This document shows positions 13,909 through 19,186 of a stretch of 19,186 bases of DNA, in pieces (position 1 is the first letter of the stretch; every line of letters starts with the position of its first letter). The stretch is from Clostridium sp. UBA4746 (GTDB lineage Bacteria > Bacillota > Clostridia > Clostridiales > Clostridiaceae). The DNA lies in assembly GCA_002403785.1 (NCBI GenBank), contig DHIM01000001.1, positions 1-19,186 on the forward strand, given 5' to 3'. A program made the position numbers and the translations under genes. The notes under the pieces were generated by a model. That model saw only the letters and a list, made by a program, of their open reading frames with translations. It was not told the origin of the DNA and did not search any database.

Positions 13909-14386
13909 ATGAGTAATTACATTTTGTATGGAATAACAATCTTATTGCTTGTTATTTCGTTTTACAAGAATAAGAAAAAAACAAAAATGGCACTTAAAAA
14001 GGCATGGAAAGCATTTGAGAATATTTTACCAGAATTTTTAGGTGTTATTATGCTTGTTGGAGTTTTACTAGCAGTATTAAATCCACAGGTAATATCAAAT
14101 ATGATTGGAAGTAATTCGGGGGGGGGTTGGAGTTGTAATTGCAGCTACAGTTGGGTCTATAACCTTAATACCAGGGTTTGTTGCTTTTCCAACAGCAGCC
14201 ATGCTACTTAAAAATGGGGCAGGGTACATGCAAATTGGCGCTTTTCTATCAACACTCATGATGGTAGGTATTGTTACTATGCCGGTTGAGATTAAATATT
14301 TTGGTAAGAAATTAACGATGCTCAGAAATTTATTTGCTTTTATATTTTCATTTATAGTGGCATATATCATTGGAAGGGTGGTTTAA
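13909..14386 (+). pseudogene. Permease, N-terminal half-protein, frameshifted in a G9 tract
   Basis: The frame from ATG 13909 encodes a membrane protein: TM1 LYGITILLLVISFY, a basic loop, then NILPEFLGVIMLVGVLLAVL and ISNMIGSNSGG. At a run of nine G (14118-14126) the natural continuation GVVIAATVGSITLIPGFVAF moves to another frame, which stays open to TAA 14384-14386. Eight G would restore one protein of ~159 residues with four TM segments. It is one half of a DUF318/ArsP-like permease, with the following gene as its partner. The homopolymer could be a phase-variation switch, a recent mutation or a sequencing error. The ribosome binding site is GGGGGAG at 13897-13903. Confidence 0.75.
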
Positions 14387-14390
14387 GGAG

Positions 14391-14924
14391 ATGAAAAATT
14401 TATTAAAAAGATATAGATTCTTTATTGTAACTGTAATTGCAGTAGGTATTCTTACTATTTTTAATGCCGATATTGGAATAAAATCCTTTAGTATTGCAGT
14501 CTATAGTTTTAAGGAAATGGCTCTAGTTATACCACCGGTTTTTGTACTTCTAGGATTACTTGATATCTGGGTTCCAAGAGAAACCATGATGAAGTACATG
14601 GGCGAAGGGTCTGGAATTAAAGGAATCATTTTATCTATAATAATTGGATCAGCAGCAGCAGGACCACTTTATGGAGCATTTCCTGTAGCAGCAGTTTTTA
14701 TGAAGAAGGGTGTGAAATTTAGTAATATTCTTATATTCATAGGAGCTTGGTCTACAACTAAAATACCAATGTTCTTATTTGAAGTATCTGCACTTGGAAG
14801 TAGGTTTGCGGTAACAAGATTGCTAATTGATATTCCAGGCATAATAATTATAGCTTATTTATTATCAGCCTTCATCTCTAAAGATGAAATTAGTAAAATT
14901 TATAAGAATGCAGAAAAATTATAA
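14391..14924 (+). CDS. Permease, partner half-protein (DUF318/ArsP-like)
   Basis: A 177-residue membrane protein with about four TM segments: FFIVTVIAVGILTIF, then a periplasmic-side stretch, MALVIPPVFVLLGLLDIWVP, GIILSIIIGSAAAGPLYGAF (matching the Gly/Pro re-entrant region of the family), IFIGAWSTTKIPMFLFEV and IPGIIIIAYLLSAF. It lies 4 bases after the first half-gene, so the two should assemble into one transporter. ATG 14391 is chosen. AAGGAG abuts it directly, but GGAAGGGTGG at 14371-14380 has usable spacing; TTG 14370 is an in-frame alternative giving a 17-base overlap. The substrate is unknown. Confidence 0.75.
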   Translation: MKNLLKRYRFFIVTVIAVGILTIFNADIGIKSFSIAVYSFKEMALVIPPVFVLLGLLDIWVPRETMMKYMGEGSGIKGIILSIIIGSAAAGPLYGAFPVAAVFMKKGVKFSNILIFIGAWSTTKIPMFLFEVSALGSRFAVTRLLIDIPGIIIIAYLLSAFISKDEISKIYKNAEKL

Positions 14925-14970
14925 TAAAAAAGTCTATTGTTGGAAAATTATATAGAAAGGAGCGGTTGAA

Positions 14971-15897
14971 ATGGATGAACACAATCATAATCACGGACAT
15001 AGTCATGATGTTTCCAATGTAAAAGGAGCGAATTTTACAATAACTGTAATATTGAATTTGATTATTACAGTAGCAGAAATTATAGGAGGAATATATTCAG
15101 GAAGTTTGTCACTAATTTCAGATGCCCTTCATAATTTAAGTGATGCCGTAGCTATAGTAATTAGCTATGTGGCTATAATAATTTCTAAAAAAGATAATGA
15201 TGAGCAGAAGACTTTTGGATATAAACGAGCTGGAATATTAGCCGCAGTTGTTAATTCTTCAGTGCTCATAGTTATATCATTATTTTTATTTAAAGAAGCG
15301 TATATTAAGCTAATGCATCCAACAGCAATAAATGGATTTATAGTTATTTGGGTGGCATTACTAGGATTAATTGCAAATACAATAGGAGCCTTTTTATTAC
15401 ATTCAGGTTCTGAAGATAATATGAATATTAAATCTGTTTATTTGCATTTATTCAGTGATGCATTATCTTCCCTAGGAGTTATAATTGCAGGAATTTTGAT
15501 TTATTTTTATCAAATATATTGGATAGATTCAGTTTTAACAGTACTTATAGCACTATATATTTTGAAAGAAAGCTTCACTATAATAAAGGATGCCGTGAGT
15601 ATTTTAATGCAGGGAGCACCAAAAGGAATTGTATTAAGTGGGGTTGTTAATTTAATTCATAATATTGATGGTGTTGAAAATGTTCACCATGTTCATTTAT
15701 GGAGTTTAGATGAAAATAATATAAATTTTGAAGCTCATGTAAATGTTAGAGATATGCTGGTTAGCGAAACAAAAAAAATAGATGAAAAGATTATAAAAGA
15801 GCTTCACGAGCATTTTGAAATAAATCACGTAACAATCCAATTTGAATGTGATGGTTGCAGTGAAGTAGGAGTAATAAAAAAGAAAGGAATGTTTTAA
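14971..15897 (+). CDS. Cation diffusion facilitator (CzcD/ZitB-like metal exporter)
   Basis: A 308-residue CDF transporter: His-rich N-terminus (DEHNHNHGHSHD), six TM helices, the TM2 metal site DALHNLSD (D51, H54, D58) and the TM5 site HLFSD (H159, D163), then a C-terminal cytoplasmic domain (VHHVHLWSLD, FEAHVNVRD). The H/D arrangement in TM2 and TM5 fits zinc-type CDFs that export Zn(II), sometimes Cd(II) or Co(II), in exchange for protons. The end carries an unusual FECDGCSEVGV motif that may bind metal. The ribosome binding site is GAAAGGAGCGG at 14955-14965. It is the last large gene of the split-permease operon, which implies a shared metal-stress signal. Confidence 0.9.
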   Translation: MDEHNHNHGHSHDVSNVKGANFTITVILNLIITVAEIIGGIYSGSLSLISDALHNLSDAVAIVISYVAIIISKKDNDEQKTFGYKRAGILAAVVNSSVLIVISLFLFKEAYIKLMHPTAINGFIVIWVALLGLIANTIGAFLLHSGSEDNMNIKSVYLHLFSDALSSLGVIIAGILIYFYQIYWIDSVLTVLIALYILKESFTIIKDAVSILMQGAPKGIVLSGVVNLIHNIDGVENVHHVHLWSLDENNINFEAHVNVRDMLVSETKKIDEKIIKELHEHFEINHVTIQFECDGCSEVGVIKKKGMF

Positions 15898-15898
15898 T

Positions 15899-15985
15899 AT
15901 GGGAAATAAAAATATAAATAGTATTGTTTTATTTATAGTAGAAGCGGAAGATAGGATATTAAAGATTTTCAAAATAAGAAGTTAA
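15899..15985 (+). CDS. Small ORF after the CDF gene (28 residues), doubtful
   Basis: ATG 15899 opens a 28-codon frame (MGNKNINSIVLFIVEAEDRI...) one base after the CDF stop, with AAAGGAATG ~10 bases upstream. It has a short hydrophobic stretch and no recognisable family. It could be a translationally coupled peptide or a relic of a longer gene. Confidence 0.2.
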   Translation: MGNKNINSIVLFIVEAEDRILKIFKIRS

Positions 15986-15995
15986 AACTTTAATA

Positions 15996-16052
15996 TTGAC
16001 AATTACATTTAGAAGATATAATATAAGTATATAATTAATTAGTTATATACTT
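15996..16052 (+). promoter_or_regulatory. Promoter and operator of the DGC/AhpD-like operon
   Basis: TTGACA (15996-16001) is followed at 15 bases by TATAAT (16017-16022) or at 17 bases by TAATAT (16019-16024). AAGTATATAA (16025-16034), 8-base spacer and TTATATACTT (16043-16052) come next. The arms are identical to those at 13860-13887. Confidence 0.75.
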
Positions 16053-16086
16053 GATAAATAAAATATAAAAATAGGGAGGAATTATA

Positions 16087-16635
16087 ATGAGTGAAAAAAA
16101 CATTTGTGCCTGTGGATCAGTAGAAAAGGAAGAAGTAAAGGTATCTGGTTGTTGTGGGTGTAGCTCAGTAGAACCTGAAGTAGCGAAAATAGAAAAGCCA
16201 AAGGATAACTGGTATCTACCTTATATGGATAAAAAAACTAAAGGTATTGAAGTTGAAGAAAGAGAAAGTCCAGTTGCAGTATTTTACTGCGCGGGTGCAT
16301 CAAATGTAGGACAATCAACAATGCTTGGTAGTGTGAAGGCAGCAAATAATGTTGGGTATGATAAGGCATCATTACTATGTCTTGCGAGTATTTCAGCAGG
16401 TCTTCCCAATATTACCAATGGAGCAAAGAATGCAAAGGGAATTGTAGCAATAGATGGTTGTCCAATGAGCTGTGCTAAAACAACTTTAAAGAAAGCTGGT
16501 TTTGAAACTGATAAACATATTATTGTTTCTAAGGATTTGGAAATTTCAAAGAATTTTGATTTAAATTCATCAACAGATCTTGAAAAAATTTCTGATGCAG
16601 TGGAAAAGGCAGTTTTAGATGTATACGAGAAATAA
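16087..16635 (+). CDS. DGC-domain putative zinc-binding protein
   Basis: A 182-residue protein. The N-terminus is Cys-rich (C7, C9, C22, C23, C25 in two clusters). The body is a DGC domain (PF08859): FYCAGASNVGQSTMLGSVKA, SLLCLASISAGLPNI, then the signature AIDGCPMSCAKTTLKKAGF and a C-terminal Lys/Asp-rich helix. Family members are labelled putative zinc-binding from conserved Cys; the function is open. The ribosome binding site is GGGAGGA at 16074-16080 and the start is ATG 16087. It is followed after 22 bases by the AhpD-like gene. It lies behind the shared operator, so it is likely induced with the split permease and CDF exporter. Confidence 0.85.
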   Translation: MSEKNICACGSVEKEEVKVSGCCGCSSVEPEVAKIEKPKDNWYLPYMDKKTKGIEVEERESPVAVFYCAGASNVGQSTMLGSVKAANNVGYDKASLLCLASISAGLPNITNGAKNAKGIVAIDGCPMSCAKTTLKKAGFETDKHIIVSKDLEISKNFDLNSSTDLEKISDAVEKAVLDVYEK

Positions 16636-16657
16636 ATTTATATGGGGGAGAATTATC

Positions 16658-17011
16658 ATGGATTACAAAACAATTATGGAGAATATTAAAAAGGAAAATG
16701 GGGAGGTTCCAAAACCGATACAAGTATTAGGAGCCTTGGATGAAAGTATTGTTATAAATCATATGATGGATAAGAAATTTGTTATGTCAAAAGAGGCAAT
16801 ACCACAAAAATATAAAGCACTGATGCTTTTATCTGCTACCATAGCATTGGATTCACAAACGTGCATTATGAATAATACAAAAATGGCAAAGAAAAGTGGA
16901 GCAACTGTTGAAGAAATAATGGAAGTATTTTCTATAGCGAAATTTGCAAAAGCAGCTACCGCTCTATCAAGTTCAACTCCTGCTTTTGAATGGCTTTTAG
17001 AAAACAAATAA
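16658..17011 (+). CDS. Carboxymuconolactone decarboxylase/AhpD-like protein lacking the CxxC pair
   Basis: A 117-residue all-helical protein of the AhpD/CMD family: MSKEAIPQKYKALMLLSATI, then the active-site helix LDSQTCIMNNTKMAKKSGAT, VEEIMEVFSIAKFAKAATAL and a closing helix. Typical redox-active members have CxxC with a His three residues later. Here the first Cys is Ser66, the second is kept as Cys69, and the His position is Asn72. It therefore cannot act as a classical disulfide peroxidase partner, but could bind a metal or thiol adduct through one Cys. The start is ATG 16658 with GGGGGAG at 16644-16650, which is preferred to a longer in-frame start inside the upstream gene. Confidence 0.8.
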   Translation: MDYKTIMENIKKENGEVPKPIQVLGALDESIVINHMMDKKFVMSKEAIPQKYKALMLLSATIALDSQTCIMNNTKMAKKSGATVEEIMEVFSIAKFAKAATALSSSTPAFEWLLENK

Positions 17012-17049
17012 AAGTAAATCAACTAAATTTTGTAAAAGGAAGAAACATT

Positions 17050-17106
17050 ATGCCAGGTCATAGCCATAATATTGAAATGATTATAAAAATAATATATACT
17101 ATATAA
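17050..17106 (+). CDS. Tiny His-containing ORF (18 residues), doubtful
   Basis: ATG 17050, with AAAGGAAGAA ~7 bases upstream, reads MPGHSHNIEMIIKIIYTI and stops inside the next promoter. MPGHSHN looks like the start of a His-rich metal protein whose remainder is gone. It could also be chance. Confidence 0.2.
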   Translation: MPGHSHNIEMIIKIIYTI

Positions 17107-17131
17107 GTATTTAATTAAAAGTTATAAAGTT
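17072..17131 (+). promoter_or_regulatory. Promoter and degenerate operator of the second arsR
   Basis: TTGAAA (17072-17077), 17-base spacer, TATACT (17095-17100). AAGTATTTAA (17105-17114) and TTATAAAGTT (17122-17131) follow, a weakened version of the 10-8-10 repeat with a 7-base spacer. The position relative to the -10 is the same as at the other two sites, consistent with autoregulation. Confidence 0.5.
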
Positions 17132-17186
17132 TTAACGAAGTATTAAATGTAATTACATACCTTTAATACTACAAGGAGGAATAAAA

Positions 17187-17486
17187 TTGAATCAGGATGA
17201 TTTGGCAGTAAAGATATTTAAGGCGCTTGGAAACCCAGTAAGATATAAAATAATGCAGTTTCTATCTAATGGTCCTCAATGTGTTTGTAAACTAAATGAA
17301 AAGATTGAATTTAGCCAGGCAAACTTATCACAGCATTTAAGGATTTTAAAAGATGCAGGATTGGTTAAGAGTGAAAAGGTTGGACTTGAGATGCACTATA
17401 GGTTATATAATGATGATGTGAAAGACATTATTGAACATGTTAATAAATATGTTTTTGGATATGTAAATAATATGCAAAATAACTAA
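17187..17486 (+). CDS. arsR: ArsR/SmtB-family metalloregulator (second)
   Basis: A 99-residue winged-helix regulator: FKALGNPVRYKIMQFL, the thiolate site QCVCKLNEKI in the alpha-3 position, the recognition helix SQANLSQHLRILKDAGLV, and the wing KVGLEMHYRLYND. Only two Cys are present, adjacent as CVC. The start is TTG 17187, fixed by AAGGAGGA at 17173-17180 with 6-base spacing. It is not a close paralogue of the first ArsR. Its position between three promoters that share one operator type makes it the best candidate repressor for the 10-8-10 sites. The inducer may be As/Sb or another soft metal; this cannot be decided from sequence. Confidence 0.88.
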   Translation: MNQDDLAVKIFKALGNPVRYKIMQFLSNGPQCVCKLNEKIEFSQANLSQHLRILKDAGLVKSEKVGLEMHYRLYNDDVKDIIEHVNKYVFGYVNNMQNN

Positions 17487-17507
17487 AAAAAGAATAGATT
17501 ATTTATT

Positions 17508-17616
17508 TCTACAATTAGCAGTAATATAACTAATTGTAGATGATAGTTAATATGCATAGTACTATACATATTAACTAATTTTATATTCTAAATTTAACTA
17601 TTTAATTATATAGTTA
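17508..17616. promoter_or_regulatory. Three consecutive palindromes between arsR and the thioredoxin gene
   Basis: First: an 11-bp perfect stem, 17508-17518 with 17530-17540. Second: a 34-base palindrome 17544-17577 with one mismatched pair. Third: TAACTAT (17595-17601), 8-base spacer, ATAGTTA (17610-17616), just upstream of GGGGG at 17621-17625. None has a convincing T-run. I infer an operator region controlling trx-ccdA, possibly with a weak terminator for arsR. No clear -35/-10 pair was found. Confidence 0.55.
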
Positions 17617-17633
17617 TGTATGGGGGTGAATAA

Positions 17634-18032
17634 ATGACAAGAATAACTAAAATTATTATAATTATTATTCTAATATTTAGTGTTATTGGAATTTGGGGTT
17701 ATAAAACATATGTTGTAAAAAAAGCACCTAATCAACCTACAAAAGATATAGTGAAAGGCAAACCTACGTTAGTGGATTTAGGATCATCCACTTGCATACC
17801 ATGCAGAGAGATGGTTCCTGTACTTGCTGAGGTTAAAAAAACTTATGATGGCAAGGTTGTTGTTAAGTTCATAGATATAAATGAAAATCCAGAAGAAACT
17901 AACAAGTATGAGATAAAGGTTATCCCAACTCAAATATTTCTAGATAGGGATGGAAAAGAAGTATTTAGACATGAAGGTTTCTTCTCAACAGAGGACATTG
18001 TAAAAGTATTCAAAGATATGGGAGTTGAATAA
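17634..18032 (+). CDS. Membrane-anchored thioredoxin-like protein
   Basis: 132 residues. An N-terminal uncleaved anchor (KIIIIIILIFSVIGIWGY, ~6-23) has only Thr/Arg/Lys before it, so the thioredoxin domain faces outside. The domain has LVDLGSSTCIPCREMVPVLA with the C54-I-P-C57 redox pair, VKFIDINENPE, the cis-Pro loop KVIPTQIFLDRDGKEVF and a last helix EDIVKVFKDMG. Extracytoplasmic thioredoxins of this type receive electrons from CcdA, which is encoded immediately downstream with no gap. The ribosome binding site is GGGGGTG at 17621-17627. It probably reduces disulfides of an exported protein or a thiolated substrate of the permeases. Confidence 0.88.
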   Translation: MTRITKIIIIIILIFSVIGIWGYKTYVVKKAPNQPTKDIVKGKPTLVDLGSSTCIPCREMVPVLAEVKKTYDGKVVVKFIDINENPEETNKYEIKVIPTQIFLDRDGKEVFRHEGFFSTEDIVKVFKDMGVE

Positions 18033-18719
18033 ATGAATGAGTTTTTAAATAATTTTGGTGGTATGCTATCTAATAATATTTGGCTTGCTTTGATTATGTC
18101 CTTTGTTGCAGGAATAATATCTTCCTTTAGTCCTTGTGTACTATCTACAATTCCTTTAGTAGTAGGCTATGTAGGCGGGTATGCAGGCAAAGATAAAAAG
18201 CTTGCTTTTAAGTATTCGCTTATATTTTGTGTTGGAATTATAATTACCTTCACTACCTTTGGAGCACTTTCAGCAATACTCGGAAAACTTATGACGGGAA
18301 CGGGAAAATGGTGGTATATAGTTCTTGGAGTAATTATGCTTATAGTCTCACTTCAATTACTAGGTGTAATGGAATTTAAAAGTAACTCATGTAAAATACC
18401 AAATAAAAGAGTAGGACTTCTGGGAGCCTTTTTCCTCGGAATACTTGGAGGGGTATTATCCTCACCTTGCTCTACACCTGTGCTAGTGGCTATTTTAGCA
18501 TTTGTAGCTGGAAAAGGAAATATAATAGTAGGTATATTAATGCTACTTTTATATTCCATTGGTCATTGCACTTTGATTTTAATTGCAGGCACCTCGGTAG
18601 GCTGTGTGGAAGCCATAAGTAATTCTAAGAAAACTTTATTTGTTGGTAAAATACTAAAAACTATATTGGCGATTATTGTGATGTTTTTAGGACTATATCT
18701 AATTTATATTGGAATATAG
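18033..18719 (+). CDS. ccdA: CcdA/DsbD-type transmembrane thiol-disulfide electron carrier
   Basis: A 228-residue protein with six TM helices. Each half carries one conserved Cys in an SPC context: SSFSPCVLSTIPLVVGYVGG (C35) and VLSSPCSTPVLVAILAF (C146). This pair shuttles electrons from cytoplasmic thioredoxin across the membrane to an outward thioredoxin, here the gene just before. The start ATG directly abuts the upstream stop, with GGAG at 18021-18024, so the two are translationally coupled. No cytochrome c maturation genes are visible, so it likely serves the thiol-redox island rather than haem attachment. The transcript ends at the terminator at 18767. Confidence 0.92.
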   Translation: MNEFLNNFGGMLSNNIWLALIMSFVAGIISSFSPCVLSTIPLVVGYVGGYAGKDKKLAFKYSLIFCVGIIITFTTFGALSAILGKLMTGTGKWWYIVLGVIMLIVSLQLLGVMEFKSNSCKIPNKRVGLLGAFFLGILGGVLSSPCSTPVLVAILAFVAGKGNIIVGILMLLLYSIGHCTLILIAGTSVGCVEAISNSKKTLFVGKILKTILAIIVMFLGLYLIYIGI

Positions 18720-18766
18720 TAAATTTATGTTGGTAAGTATGAAAGGATAACTTCTTTAAATGCCCC

Positions 18767-18805
18767 CAATAGTTGGATAAAACTTATTCAACTATTGTTT
18801 TTTTT
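18767..18805 (+). terminator. Strong intrinsic terminator after ccdA
   Basis: A 14-bp stem (18767-18780 with 18784-18797, one G-T pair), AAC loop, followed by T8 at 18798-18805. Confidence 0.9.
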
Positions 18806-18903
18806 GCGGTTACCTCACTTCTAAAAGCAACACAATACTAATTGAGTTACATTTCATTGAGGCTATATGACATTCTCTAAGCTTTAAATGGTCGGTTGAG
18901 ATT

Positions 18904-19173
18904 TTACAGCCAATGAATAATGAATTTATCTGTTATGTGTTTAAGTTCCATTACGATAGACCCCTCAACTACCTGGCTTCTACGCTCCATTAAAACTACA
19001 TCGTGCCATTCTTCTTCATTATTCATTTTAGAAATTTTTTCTCTTATTCCAACTTTTCTAAACCCACACTTTTCATGCAATTTTATGCTTGTAATGTTTT
19101 CTCTTAGCGGCAGCTTATGATTTCTTCTATATTCATCACCATGTTGATTGAGTATATCTTGAATTTCAATCAT
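18904..19173 (-). pseudogene. Chimeric ORF: IS91-like transposase N-terminus joined to GNAT acetyltransferase C-terminus
   Basis: The frame is 89 codons from ATG 19173, with TAGGAGAA at 19178-19185. The first ~22 residues (MIEIQDILNQHGDEYRRNHK) match the N-terminus of IS91-family transposases. From about residue 23 it changes to ENITSIKLHEKCGFRKVGIR and then WHDVVLMERRSQVV, the C-terminal acetyl-CoA-binding and closing part of GNAT enzymes of the phosphinothricin/methionine-sulfoximine acetyltransferase type. The junction lies near 19107. Neither half is functional. The fusion implies insertion of an IS91-like element next to or in an acetyltransferase gene, followed by deletion. Some GNATs of this type (ArsN) travel with arsenic genes. 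Confidence 0.55.
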
Positions 19174-19186
19174 CTTTTTCTCCTAA

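Noticed and set aside
1..19186. CRISPR array, tRNA, rRNA or known riboswitch
   Set aside because: No regularly spaced repeats, no cloverleaf or rRNA-like stretches, and no recognised riboswitch core were seen on reading both strands. A covariance search was not possible.

Overview
This is an AT-rich window (roughly 30% GC by eye) with Clostridium-like features: AGGAGG-type ribosome binding sites, A/T-ending codons, TTG and GTG starts, and many genes for anaerobic iron-sulfur, thiol and metal chemistry. I would place it in an anaerobic Firmicute, probably Clostridium sensu lato; the species cannot be read from the sequence.

Region 1 (1-5822, + strand) is a tightly packed redox/metallo-cofactor operon. 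It holds a damaged NifX/NifB-type cofactor-binding protein, two MinD/Mrp-like ATPases that each carry an inserted two-[4Fe-4S] ferredoxin segment, a small C_GCAxxG_C_C protein, an Mrp/NBP35 ATPase fused to a second NifX-type domain, a wrecked Fur-type regulator, a Cys-rich DUF1847 protein, a flavin reductase-like protein with a 5' frameshift, and an MBL-fold hydrolase. Three P-loop ATPases and two NifX-type domains together suggest Fe-S or metal-cofactor assembly or delivery, but no target enzyme lies in the window.

Region 2 (5823-11640) is an accessory and decaying zone. It contains an 80-nt near-perfect hairpin, non-coding remnants, a complete amino-acid permease with distinctly higher GC (likely acquired), a native-looking permease fragment cut off at an IS4-like transposase remnant, a CGGC-domain protein, an iron-containing alcohol dehydrogenase, a possible group II intron 3' end, and an aldehyde dehydrogenase reduced to its N-terminus but still carrying a clear promoter and operator.

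Region 3 (11742-18805, + strand) is an ArsR-controlled permease/thiol-redox island. The first unit is arsR, an ArsP/DUF318-type permease and a CSSC mini-thioredoxin, followed by a strong terminator shared with a HesB-like remnant. The second is a split permease pair (first half frameshifted in a G9 tract) and a CDF metal exporter. The third is a DGC-domain protein with an AhpD-like protein. The fourth is a second ArsR regulator, a membrane-anchored thioredoxin and CcdA. The second and third units share an almost identical 10-8-10 inverted repeat placed immediately after the -10 element, so they probably form one regulon. A plausible joint role is thiol-coupled export or detoxification of a soft metal, a metalloid or a related sulfur compound.

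The right edge (18904-19173, - strand) is a chimeric ORF joining an IS91-like transposase N-terminus to a GNAT acetyltransferase C-terminus. Several genes in the window are broken by small indels. This is either real decay or indel error in the assembly, and the sequence alone cannot decide between them.
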